From assembly GCF_000485595.1 (NCBI RefSeq), contig NW_014577133.1:728821-749938 (forward strand): a stretch of DNA of 21,118 nt, in the 5' to 3' direction. Below the pieces are notes generated by a model. That model worked only from the letters and a program-made list of their open reading frames with translations, did no database searches and was not told the DNA's origin. The stretch's first letter is position 1, and each line of letters opens with the position of its first letter. Made by a program: the position numbers and the translations under genes. Source of the DNA: Priapulus caudatus (taxonomy: Eukaryota; Priapulida; Priapulimorpha; Priapulimorphida; Priapulidae). Shown here one piece after another: positions 8,906 to 18,187 of this stretch.

Positions 8906-9060
8906 CATTATAATAATAATATAATAATTATTATTTTATTTCTGCTATTATTACTATCATCGCATCATCATCATCATGCCCATCTTACATATGATAATTA
9001 TAATGATAATTATACTAACAGCAATAGTACCGATAATGATAATAATAGTTATAACCATTG
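8906..9060. repeat. AT-rich trinucleotide repeats, left copy
   Basis: AATAAT/ATTATT runs, a short ATC repeat (CATCATCATCATCAT) and GATAAT repeats. The copy at 15061-15205 differs in length. Low complexity. Confidence 0.75.
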
Positions 9061-9319
9061 GGTTTTTTAAGTGGGTTCATAACGGAAGCAGTACTAATTG
9101 ATTACGAAATGCGCCTTCTGGTGCGCGTGGCACAACACTGTTATCATGCTTCGTTCTTACGATCAAGCACACGGCAAATCAACAGCCGTTATTTGCCAGT
9201 CCGTTGCTTCCGGGTGCTGCGAGGTGGCGGTGTTGTTTATTTAGCAAAGTGATTAGCCGCACTAGGGGGTTCACAAGATCCTGGTTCATGATCAAGGCTC
9301 GTTTGTATTAGCACTGCAC

Positions 9320-9850
9320 TAAAAAATATCAATTTCTACACGGGCTGTTAGCACGTGGCCTTCATTAATGCCATCCTTCTAACCGCGTTACTATAGCTAG
9401 CTGGTAAAAAGGTCTATTTACCACGGTACACCCTATCGTATCGGAAACAGTGGAAACTGAAGACATCTATCTGTTAGAAACTTTTGGTAAAATCAAACGA
9501 GTCCACCACAAAGAGCCAAATTTTGTGACGAGTATTGCGCACGTGATTGTTTCAATAACAGAAGGAATCACACATTAGTTTGTGACAGCAGATGGCAGCT
9601 ATAAGAGCTTAATTCTTCTCAACATATTGAGCATGCTACAGGTTTTACAGATGATTCTTTTGAACAAATATAGGTCTATAAATCTTGTGTGTCTGGAAGC
9701 AGCCTTTTTGTTATCAATGGCAGATTGAATTGGCCGCTGTGAAGTAAGCATGCAGGACTCACATGAACAGGATTGGTAGTTGCAAATTAACATGTAAATA
9801 GCATTTGACGAGCAGTTTAGGAGCGCAGTAATCTTAGTAGCATCATGCAC
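9320..9850 (-). other. unrecognised coding-like remnant, left copy
   Basis: Counterpart of 15548-15990. The minus-strand frame at 9599-9850 includes RPIQSAIDNKKA, matching AQLQSAIDNKKA of the right copy, but frameshifts differ between copies. See the right copy for the better reading. No family is recognised. Confidence 0.35.
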
Positions 9851-9989
9851 CGCGTGCAGTCAGTTTATAACAGATAAAAGATAAGGTTCTCTTGAGCAAG
9901 CTGCCTCAGTCCAGAAAGATCATCACGACGGGGGTGAACATGAAAAACGCATTTGATGAATTGATTTGGGAGAAAGAACAGTGTTTCTA

Positions 9990-11465
9990 GACGATCTGCA
10001 GCCCGGATATACGCGCGAAGCGCAAACAGCGCCGCTCGCGCGCCTTTTCATCCAATTCGCTGCCCTCTATGTAGAACTAACTACTCGAAGCCCCTGGGTA
10101 CTACAGAAAGCGCGATAATCGGTCAATTGAGCAGTTCTGGCGATTGCAGAAGCCTTTCGACTCTGCACGTAGGGCGAGAATAAATCCAATGGTCGTAATT
10201 GCTAATTTTTTTGGTCGGCGCTTTTACGTTTTCCCTCTAGAAAAGCGATTTTCAATTTATTGAATTTAACGGCCCTGAAGTTATTCTCGTACATATGGCG
10301 TCCCATAGATGGCGCGACGAGGCTCTCTTCGAGGGATTTTCCAGAGAATTTTCCACACCAGGAACGGCGAATAGGCTTAGACTGCCCCGCGGTGGAGAGT
10401 TCGACACGCTGCACTAACTATAAGTTTAGTGTAGGCGAAAGAGACTTGGCCGAATTAACGTCCGTACCAGTCTAACTCGAAACGTGACGTCGGCTTTTCA
10501 TTATCGTAGCCATGTTGGTTCCCCTGACTTCATTGGCTAAGCCCGTTGATTGATGTTTGTTTAGACTCAGAAATTCCCACTAACGTTCTCTGGCAAAAAG
10601 AACCGGCCGCCGGTGGCGTCCGCCGTATGTGCTCCCACAGCAGAATCAGTGCGGCGTCTGAAGGTCTACGAATGTTAAGAATTAACTGCGCAAAACCTTT
10701 CTGCATTTAACGTTGCGCAAAACTTTTTCAATATCCGTAGGTGAAACAGAGTAGGCCTAGCCCTATAACGGCTATAGTATAGAAAACATTAAAGAATTTT
10801 GTACTAAGTAAATACATTTACCACTGTTGGATGAGTATTTCTTTTAAAATCGTATGAAATACAGCGAGTGTATTTAGTTAGCATTATATCTCTATTGAAA
10901 CGCTTCAAGTGCCTGTGCCTTCAGTCTATGGAAAACTACGAAGGTCGGAGAGTTGCGCCGTCACGTACACGCGCCGGCGAGAGAGCCGCCGCGACCGAAG
11001 ACCCTTATTAATCCTTATTAACCCCGTGCGGCAGAGCGAGCGAGAGCGAGAGAGAGAGAGAGACAGACTGTGGGAGTGCGAGAAAGAGAGAAAGAGAGTG
11101 GGAGAACGCCAGATAAGGTACGAAAATACGGCAGGTGACGGTACGACGGCGACGATGTACAAACGCGTGTCAATCCATAATCGGAAAGCCCCGCCCTCCA
11201 AAGCCGATGTAGCCGAGCCGATGTACGTGTTCCGAAAACTGCGCGATGTTAGGCTGCCCGCTATATGCATTCGCGCAGCGACCGCCTTCCTTCGGCGCGC
11301 GAATGCGTACAGCGGGAGCTATAGCTATATACATCCCGCGGTCGCGTGCGCCCAGTCCCGCGGAAGTGCGCGGCTTAACCGCTTTCGGCGGTCGTGGAAC
11401 AACGCATCTTCTGCGCAAGGCCATCTTGTATCCGGTCTCTCTGGTTTTTGTAAATCATATAAATA
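9990..11465. promoter_or_regulatory. CpG-rich, promoter-like segment inside an intron, left copy
   Basis: Between AT-rich flanks this stretch is rich in CpG. It carries a TGACGTC (CRE-type) site near 10485, a CCAAT box on the minus strand (ATTGGCT near 10532), a GA microsatellite at about 11036-11098, a hairpin at 11267-11306, and on the minus strand an ACAAGATGGCC YY1/Kozak-like start near 11424. AATAAA occurs at about 11461 on the plus strand. It could be an internal promoter, a solo LTR of an unidentified element, or a host CpG island. No LTR ends or target duplication could be fixed, so the call is tentative. Confidence 0.3.
11267..11306. repeat. GC-rich hairpin with CTTCGG apex, left copy
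   Basis: GCATTCGCGC (11267-11276) pairs perfectly with GCGCGAATGC (11297-11306). The interior contains CCTTCGG, a UUCG-type loop sequence. The right copy at 17403-17438 keeps GCATT...GCGCGAATGC and the TTCG loop although the sequence between differs. Confidence 0.65.
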
Positions 11466-12066
11466 AACACAGTTACTCAACTTATGGCAAAACTTCTCTT
11501 CACGGTTGTTTTTCTATTGGGGTTGCATGGGGGGTATTTACAAAACCAACGCCATGTAAACTAAACCAATGCCAACCGATGAAGACGGTACTTAAATTGA
11601 CTACGTCACAAATTTTCTATGATGTATATTTGTAACATTTTTGTGACAATTTTTTTACATGAAAAGTAAGTACTAATGGCACTAAATGTATCCTCAAATT
11701 CTTACCTGATAAGATTTTTTTTCAACTAGTTAAAAATCCAAAAATCTGGCGATTTGATATATTTACCATGACATTAAATGCTTGCTATGGGCTATGTATG
11801 AGTCACGAGTGTTTGTTCACATCGAACGGAATAGCAAAATAGGAAGTATAATGCAGCAATTTTACCATAAAAAGTGAACAGAATCACTTACATTTTGTAA
11901 AAACGTGGACATAATTTTTTTACATTTATTATTTACGGTGACGTAAGTTCCTTGGACAAAGGAAGTTTAGGCAACTACGGACATCTTTGGGCTAATGTGA
12001 TGGCTGATATTGGCCCACTGCAGAGATATGATATTATGTACATCATGAGAACATGTCAGCTCTTAC
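11466..12066. other. AT-rich intron segment, left copy
   Basis: Lies just downstream of the TM4 exon. The sequence 11640-11940 is much better conserved between the two copies than the CpG-rich part. Inverted TACGTCAC (11602-11609) and GTGACGTA (11938-11945) bracket it in both copies, which hints at a short MITE, but the match beyond eight bases is weak. Confidence 0.4.
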
Positions 12067-12199
12067 CCGGCCCGATGTTTTGATTCCCTTCCACAGGCAG
12101 AGGGCGACGAGACACCAGGAGCCGAGCAAACACAGAGCTAGCTGCCACCGCACACCACCGAGGTAGTCCAAACCCTCAGATATGCCCAGCACGTGGTTA
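12067..12199 (-). CDS. SLC6 transporter exon, end of EL2 and TM4
   Basis: A 133-nt exon encoding NHVLGISEGLDYLGGVRW, then TM4 QLALCLLGSWCLVALCLW, then KGIKTSGR. The acceptor is GTATTTTTGCAG before 12199 and the donor CGG/GTAAGA after 12067. The single leading T completes a His codon with the CA left by the EL2 exon, giving DEYFHNHVLGISEG, a join typical of SLC6 proteins. It ends in phase 0, joining SGR to [10 protein letters not shown]. The conserved LGISEG..D.LG..RW.L.LC...W pattern marks the TM3-TM4 region of the family. This left copy is intact; the right copy (18188-18319) is frameshifted. Confidence 0.93.
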
Positions 12200-12895
12200 C
12201 TGCAAAAATACACCAAAGAGACAATCAGCACACTGCTCTCTCTGTCTCTCTCTTCACTGCTTCCCTCCCCTACCTCTCATTTGCTTTCTTCCATCCCCAC
12301 TTGCCTCCCTACTCCTCTCGCGCTATCTATTAAGGTAGCAAGATACATCAGCTACTTTGAGCGTAATCAGTAATTGACAACGACTGAATGTACATATCGT
12401 TTACCCACTAGTTTTTGCAGATTGGCTTAGACAGAGTGCATCTGGGCTATAACCGTATTATAAAACACATCCACGACTAACAGAACAAATTACCAGGACC
12501 AAGAGAAAGATACAAGTGTCCGTTCAGGAGAAATTCCTGGCTCACAAAATCCCATTCCTCACAAGCGCAAACTAAATTCTGACGCGTAGTTAGAGATCCC
12601 CAGGCACAAACTTAGAGTTCATACAATTTAACACAAATCATTGCAAAATACAGAGGATAAATATTGCAGGCAGTTACATATCTTTTTTTTACATTTTAAT
12701 CTAACAACCTCTCACCACGCTCTGTAGCAATACTGCCAATCGAATTATTTTATCCCTGGCCAAGGTTAATTGAGTGATAAAAAAACAAAAAAACAATTAA
12801 ATAATCAAGTTTTCAACCAAAAGCAAGAAGAAAGCATTGAATTTGGCACCGCAACAAATGTTACCTCTCTCAGCTTACCTACAATGTGCGACTCT
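12200..12895. other. intron between EL2 and TM4 exons, left copy
   Basis: Includes a CTCTCTGTCTCTC/CCTCCCT pyrimidine tract on the plus strand (12235-12320) and A-rich sequence near 12780. No exon or element is recognised. Confidence 0.55.
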
Positions 12896-12898
12896 GAG

Positions 12899-12921
12899 AT
12901 TGCAACAACAACAACAACAGC

Positions 12922-13018
<97 letters not shown>
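12899..13018. repeat. compound (CAA)n(CAT)n microsatellite, left copy
   Basis: About 22 CAA/ACA units are followed directly by about 16 CAT/TCA units. The frames encoding poly-Gln/His or poly-Thr/Ser here are artefacts of the repeat; it lies in the intron, starting about 28 bp after the EL2 exon donor. The right copy is shorter and interrupted. Confidence 0.95.
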
Positions 13019-13027
13019 ATAAACAAC

Positions 13028-13044
13028 GAGTAGTAGAACTACTC
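13028..13044 (-). promoter_or_regulatory. hairpin overlapping the EL2 exon splice donor, left copy
   Basis: On the minus strand the intron begins GTGAGTAGTTCTACTACTC. GAGTAGT and ACTACTC form a perfect 7-bp stem with a three-base TCT loop starting at intron position 3, so the donor could be partly hidden in RNA. It is identical in the right copy (19147-19163). A regulatory role is inference. Confidence 0.5.
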
Positions 13045-13046
13045 AC

Positions 13047-13203
13047 TGGAAGTATTCATCGCTAGGCATCTTGGGTTTGATGGCGGACATGGACAGGTTC
13101 CTGTACAGTTCGCTGCCCACGTCATCCTCCGTCACGCACGTTCCGTTCTTCAGCATCGTTCCATTGAACAACGTGCAGTTCGCTGCACTGAACTTACTGC
13201 AAG
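13047..13203 (-). CDS. SLC6 transporter exon, extracellular loop 2
   Basis: Encodes the large glycosylated loop between TM3 and TM4: CSKFSAANC, then TLFNGTMLKNGTCVTEDDVG, then SELYRNLSMSAIKPKMPS and DEYF. Four N-glycosylation sequons are visible (NCT, NGT, NGT, NLS). The two cysteines of CSKFSAANC probably form the conserved EL2 disulfide, though the usual C-x-N-x-W-N-T-x-x-C spacing is one residue shorter here. The donor is CA/GTGAGT after 13047 (phase 2), matching the TM4 exon. The start is less sure: ATATTTCAG before 13203 is chosen because it keeps the first Cys; acceptors at 13188 or 13183 would shorten the exon. The frame is intact in this copy. Confidence 0.8.
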
Positions 13204-13264
13204 CTGAAATATTACGACAACGACATTACGCCATGCAATGGTCACTGCACACAAGGAGAGACAC

Positions 13265-13450
13265 GGCAGGGTGTCAAGATTGAAGAAGGGAAGGAGAGCC
13301 AGAGAGAGGGGGGAGGGAGAAGGGAAGCAAGTGAAAAGATATGTTGAGGGAGCGATAGTAGAGGGTCGCAGCAAAGAGAAATTAGAGGGAGGGAGAGAAT
13401 GGAGAGGGAGAGATAAGAAATAGGAAGGGAGAGAAAGGAGAGGCACGCAG
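13265..13450. repeat. GA-rich purine tract, left copy
   Basis: AGGGAGAGAATGGAGAGGGAG-type sequence directly upstream (minus strand) of the EL2 exon, giving the transcript a long pyrimidine tract before the acceptor. It is repeated nearly exactly at 19385-19570. Confidence 0.85.
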
Positions 13451-13490
13451 GGAAGATGCCCTCTCTACGTCACTGCTTCCTCAGCTTCCG

Positions 13491-14227
13491 CCCTTATACA
13501 AGCGGCGATTATTTACTCGCGCAGCTTCCCATCACTAACGAGCTTGTGACAACTATGTGGAAAACAAGTTGGCTTCCCTTGTGCAGCTTTTCAGCACCAG
13601 AGCTGAAAACTGCCAGGCAGCTGGATAAATGTTGTGACGGACAGTGGCACTGACCTTGGATAAATACAGATTAGTGGGGCTGTGGAAAAACAAGCACCGA
13701 GTGACCTCACCCTTCTATGACCCCGTGGCGGTGATCTAGTATCAGTGGAGGCAGTAGTGGCAGTGATTGTGGCATTGATAGGAAATGAGGAGATTCTGCA
13801 GAATAGAGATAGTGTGTGCCCTGCAGGATAGGGGTAGAGATTCTGTCCTCCGTGATAAGAAAGGGGTCTGTCCTGCAGGATAGAGGGAGAGAGTCTGTGC
13901 TGCAGGATAGAGGGAGGGAGTCTGTGCTGTAGGCTAAGAGGAGTCTGCACTGCAGGATAGGGTAGTTTTCTGTCCTACATGATAGGGGGAGGGAGTCTAT
14001 ACTGCGGCGGGATAGTGATGTGTGTGTCGGCAGGGGTGGGGGGTCTATCCTGGTCCGGCCTCCTACAATCCACAGTTTAAATAAACCTAAGAAGCAAAAC
14101 ACCGATGTTTAATTTTCAGTCCGAATCCTAAACCTCGATCATTTGCCAGTCACACTCCCGCACATTACGTGTAACCGCGCGTAAGTCACATCCTACTAGC
14201 TAGCAAGCTGAGCACCGGCACGCTTAC
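13491..14227. other. intron sequence, right copy, downstream of TM5/EL3 exon
   Basis: Counterpart of 7465-8057. Apart from the expanded minisatellite at 13795-14012 it holds nothing that I recognise. Confidence 0.5.
13795..14012. repeat. 28-30-bp minisatellite, expanded in right copy
   Basis: Units of the form TCTGTGCTGCAGGATAGAGG plus GAGGGAG repeat about six times with internal changes. The left copy keeps only about one unit (near 7790-7835). Confidence 0.8.
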
Positions 14228-14362
14228 CTTAGCTTCAGTGAGTCGGCTCCACTGTGGGGTGAGGTAGTACTCTATGCCCATCGAGGATCCGGGTAGGGTG
14301 AGGCCACGCACGAGCAGGATGGTGAGAACCACGTAGGGGAACGTAGCCGTGAAATAGACTGC
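14228..14362 (-). CDS. SLC6 transporter exon, TM5 and EL3 (intact copy)
   Basis: A 135-nt exon, phase 0 at both ends, encoding [20 protein letters not shown] (TM5), then [18 protein letters not shown] and SRLTEAK. The acceptor is GATATTTGCAG before 14362 and the donor AAG/GTAAGC after 14228. It joins SGR of the TM4 exon to AVYF, and TEAK to VWGD of the TM6 exon. [19 protein letters not shown] is one of the strongest SLC6 signatures, and the G-x-x-x-G-I motif after LPG is compatible with glycine transporters. The same exon in the left copy (8058-8198) has extra bases that break the frame, so this copy gives the better protein reading. Confidence 0.93.
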
Positions 14363-14451
14363 CTGCAAATATCAGAGCAGCAACGACAACATCAGCTACC
14401 GCGCAGCCGGACGCAGGCAGCGCACGCTGACCCTCAAGAATAGAAAATGTA

Positions 14452-15060
14452 ATTACTATTATTATTATTAAGTGGATCACGGCATTAGCCGGTGGCGTCT
14501 GGGTTGGCAGTGTCGCAACCTGGAACATGGATCTGGGGCAGAATGTGCTGTTCCTCGTAGTGCGATTATCTGCACTTCTTTGGCAGTGTGGTGGCCAGGG
14601 AGTTCCTTGAGGTTCTTCTCAAGACCATTCTTTATAGAGCCATGGACTCCAATCACTACTGGTACAACTTTCGTCTTAGTGCTCCACATCCTGCTAATCT
14701 CGATGTCCAAATCTTTGTACTTGGTGAGTTTGTCTCTTTCCTTCACCATAATGTTATAGTATCATCTGGTACGGCTACGTCAATGAGCAGGCATCGTTTT
14801 TCTTTCTTGTTGTGGAGCGCTATATCAGGGCGGTTTGCAGGTATCGAACGATCTGTCTGCACTCAATATCCCAATTATGGTAGCATCTCCGCTGTTGGTA
14901 ACTGGTCTTGGAGTATGTTCATACCACTTCTCAGGTACTTGCTCATTAAGTTCACTGCAGATTGACAGTGCAAATAGCTGGATACCCTGTTATGGCGGTT
15001 TATGTACTCGGTTAGAGCCAGCACTGTGCATCCAAGAATTAATGACGTGGCTGAGCCTCA
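14452..15060 (-). mobile_element. non-LTR retrotransposon 3' remnant, right copy
   Basis: Read on the minus strand, from 5' to 3', blocks of the C-terminal part of a LINE-type reverse transcriptase protein appear in different frames: VPEKWYEHTPRPV, GDATI.WD, VQTDRSIPANRPDIALHNKK, EKRCLLIDVAVPDD, KLTKYKDLDIEISRMW, STKTKVVPVVIG, ALRGTAHIL. The block order and spacing match the familiar tail of invertebrate LINE ORF2 proteins. At least two frameshifts (before VQTD and before MVKERD) show that it is dead. It ends in a (TAA)n-type tail next to 14470. No catalytic reverse transcriptase core is present, so it is 5'-truncated. It lies in the same orientation as the host gene. Confidence 0.8.
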
Positions 15061-15205
15061 TTATAATAATAATAATAATTATTATTTCGCGATTATTCCT
15101 ATCTATCGCCAGCATCATATCATACCATCTTACATATATAATTATACTATGATAATTATACTAACACATAATAGTACCGATAATGATAATAATAGTTATA
15201 TAAAC
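15061..15205. repeat. AT-rich trinucleotide repeats, right copy
   Basis: AATAAT/ATTATT and GATAAT runs matching 8906-9060, with different lengths. Confidence 0.7.
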
Positions 15206-15547
15206 CATTTGGGTTTTTTAACGTGGGTTCATAGACGCGACAGTAGTACTTGATATTATACGCGAAGATGCGCCTTCGTTGGCGCAGTGGGCAAACACTG
15301 TTATGCATGCTTTCGTTCTTACGATCAAGCATACGGCAAATACACAGCGTTATTTGCCTCAGTCCGTTGTCCGGGTGCTGCAAGGTGGGCGGTGTTGTTA
15401 TTTAGCAAAGGATTAGCCGCTAGCGTAGGGGTTCACGAAGATCCTGGTTCATGAATCAGAGCTCGTTTTGTATTTAGCACTGCCTAAAAAATATCAATTT
15501 CTAGCACGGGCTGTTAGCAGCGTGGCCTTCATTAATGCCATCCTTAC

Positions 15548-15990
15548 CTAACGACGCGTTAATAGCTTAGCTGGTAAAAAGGTTCTATACTCACGGTCAC
15601 AACTATCGTATCGGAAACAGTGGAACTGAAAGACATCTACTGTAAAGTAAACTTTTGGTAAAATCAAACGAGTCCCACCATAAGACCAAATTTTGTGACG
15701 AGTATTGCCACTGGTGATTGTTTCAATAACAGAAGAATCAACATTAGTTTGTGACGCAGATGGAGCTATAGAAGCTTTAAATTCTTCGCAACATGATTGA
15801 GGCATCGCTACAGTTTACGAGAATCTTTGAACAAAAAGGTCTAATAAATCTGGTGTGTCTGGAACAGCCTTTTTGTTATCAATGGCAGATTGCAATTGCG
15901 CTGGTGAGTAACATGCAGACTCATGAACAGGATTGGTAGTTCCAAATTCATAGCTTAACATACATTGACGAGAAGTTTAGGAGCGAGTAT
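15548..15990 (-). other. unrecognised coding-like remnant, right copy
   Basis: Two successive open stretches in different frames. The first (about 15977-15815) includes RQCMLSYEFGTTNPVHESAC, YSPAQLQSAIDNKKAVPDTP and DLLDLFVQRF. The second (15805-15548) includes MPQSCCEEFKASIAPSAS, QTNVDSSVIETITSGNTRHK and GTRLILPKVYF. The composition looks protein-like rather than low-complexity, and the strand is that of the LINE and the transporter. I do not recognise a family. It could be part of a transposon protein or a decayed host exon. Confidence 0.35.
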
Positions 15991-16129
15991 CTAGTTAGCA
16001 TCATGCACCGCGTGCAGTCAGTTATAACAATAAAATATAAGGTTCTCTTGAGCAAGCTGCCTCAGTCCAGAAAGATCATTCACGACGGGGGTGAACATGA
16101 AAAACGCATTTGATGAGTTGATTTGGAGA

Positions 16130-17590
16130 AAGAACAGTGTTTCTAGACGATCTGCAGCCCGGATATAACGCGCAGCGCAACAGCGCCGCTCGCGTCGCCT
16201 TTTCATCCAATTCGGCTGCCCTCTATGTAGAACTAACTACATCGAAGCCTCTCTGGTACTACAGAAAGCCGATAATCGGTCAATTGAGCAGTTCGGCGAT
16301 TGCAGAAGCCTTTCGACTCTGCACGTAGGGCGAGAATAAATCAAAATGGTCGTAATTGCTAATTTTTTGGTCGGCGCTTTAACGTTTTCTCTAGAAAAGC
16401 GATTTTTCAATTATTGAATTTAACGCCCTGAAGTTTATTCTCGTACATATTGGCGTCCCATATTATGCGCGACAGGCTCTCGTCAGGCGATTTTCCAGAG
16501 AATTTTTCCACACCAGGAACGGCGAATAGGCTTAGACTGCCCGCGGTGGAGAAGTTCGACACGCTGCACTAACTATAAAGTTTAGTGTAGCGAAAGAGAC
16601 TGGCCGAATTAACGTCCGTGACGCAGTCTAAACTCGAAAACGTGACTCGGCTTTTCATTATCGTAGCCATGTTGGTTCCCCTGACTTCATTGGCTAAGCC
16701 GTTGATTGATGTTTGTTTAGACTCAGAATCCCACTAGACGTTCTCTGGCAAAAAGAACCGCCGCCGGTGGCGCCGCCGTATGTGCCCCACAGCAGAATCA
16801 TGCGGGCGTCTGAAGGTCTACGATGTTAAGAATTAACTGCGGCAAAACCTTTCTGCATTTAACGTTGCGCAAAACTTTTTCAATATCGTAGTTGAAACAG
16901 AGAGGCCTAGCCTATACGGCTATAGTATAGAAACATTAAGAATTTTGTACTAAGTAAATACATTACCGAACTGTTGGATGAGTATTTTTTTTAAAATCGT
17001 ATGAAATACAGCGAGTGTATTTAGTTAGCATTATGTTCTATTGAAACGCTTCAAGTGCCTGTGCCTTCATCTATGGAAAACTACGAAGTCGGAGAGTGCG
17101 CCGCACGTACACACGCCGGCGAGAGAGCGCGCGCGAGCCGAAGACACTTATTAATCCTTATATTAACGCCGTGCGCAGACGAGCGAGAGCGAGAGAGAGA
17201 GAGAGACAGACTGTGGGAGTGAGAAAGAGAGAAAGAGAGTGGGAGAACGCCAGATAAGGTACGAAAATACGGCAGGTGACGACGGACGGCGACGAATGTA
17301 CAAACGCGTGTCAACCATAATCGAAAGCCCCCCTCCAAAGCCGATGTAGCCAGCCGATGTACGTGTTCCGAAAACTGCGCGATGTTAGGCTGCCCGCTAT
17401 ATGCATTGGCCGCGCGCGCTCCTTCGGCGCGCGAATGCGTAGCAGCGGGGAGCTATAGCTATATACATCCTCGCGTCGCTGCCCCCATCCGCGAATGGCC
17501 GCTGTTAACCGCTTCGCGGTCCGTGGTAACAAGCATCTTCTGCGCAAGGCCATCTTGATCCGGTCTCTCTGGTTTTTGTAAATCATATAA
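16130..17590. promoter_or_regulatory. CpG-rich, promoter-like segment inside an intron, right copy
   Basis: Counterpart of 9990-11465, with the CCAAT box, GA microsatellite (about 17177-17240), hairpin and ACAAGATGGCC-like start (AAGATGGCC near 17550 on the minus strand). The CRE-type site reads GTGACTCGG here, missing a base relative to the left copy. Tentative, as for the left copy. Confidence 0.3.
17403..17438. repeat. GC-rich hairpin with CTTCGG apex, right copy
   Basis: GCATT...GCGCGC, CTCCTTCGG, GCGCGCGAATGC: a stem closed by a TTCG loop, matching the element at 11267-11306 with a shorter middle. Confidence 0.65.
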
Positions 17591-18187
17591 ATAAACACAG
17601 TTACTCACTTATGAAAACTTCTCTTCACGGTTGTTTTCTATTGGGTGCATGGGGGTATTTACAAAAACCAACGCGCCATGTAAACTAAACCAATGCCAAC
17701 CGATGAAGACGGTCTTAAATGACTACGTCACAAATTTTCTATGATGTATATTTGTAACATTTGTGACAATTTTTTTACATGAAAAGTAAGTACTAATGGC
17801 ACTAAATGTATCCTCAAATTCTTACCTGATAAGATTTTTTTCAACTAGTTAAAAATCCAAAAATCTGGCGATTGATATATTTACCATGACATTAAATGCC
17901 TTGCTATGGGCTATGTATGAGTCACGAGTGTTTTGTTCACATCGAACGGAATAGCAAAAAAGGAAGTATAATGCAGCAATTTAACTAAAAAGTGAACAGA
18001 ATCACTTACATTTTGTAAAACGTGACATAATTTTTTTACATTATTATTTTACGGTGACGTAAGTTCCTGGTCAAAGGAAGTTTAGCGCAACTACGGACTT
18101 TGGGATCTTTGGCTAATGTGATGGCTGATATTGGCCCACTGCAGAGATATGATATTATGTACATCATGAGAACATGTCAGCTCTTAC
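17591..18187. other. AT-rich intron segment, right copy
   Basis: Counterpart of 11466-12066, including the inverted TACGTCAC/GTGACGTA motifs (about 17723 and 18053). Few differences from the left copy. Confidence 0.4.

Larger units (their letters stand above)
7431..13457. repeat. tandem duplication, left copy (6027 bp)
   Basis: Begins GCCCTCTCTACGTCACTGCT at 7431 and ends GCACGCAGGGAAGAT at 13457, where the second copy starts at once with the same first bases. Homology to 13458-19579 is continuous and in the same orientation and order throughout. Differences are mainly one- or two-base indels, plus a minisatellite expansion in the right copy. This copy has intact EL2 and TM4 exons but a broken TM5/EL3 exon. 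Confidence 0.95.

Noticed and set aside
10909-11466. A 185-residue plus-strand frame and the minus-strand frame starting at 11424
   Set aside because: CpG-rich sequence gives few stops; the frames do not hold in the right copy and contain GA-repeat products. No domain is seen.
12770-13033. Poly-Gln/His, poly-Thr/Ser and poly-Asp/Val frames
   Set aside because: A compound (CAA)n(CAT)n microsatellite lying in the intron just after the EL2 exon donor. The frame reads only repeat codons and the right copy is interrupted.
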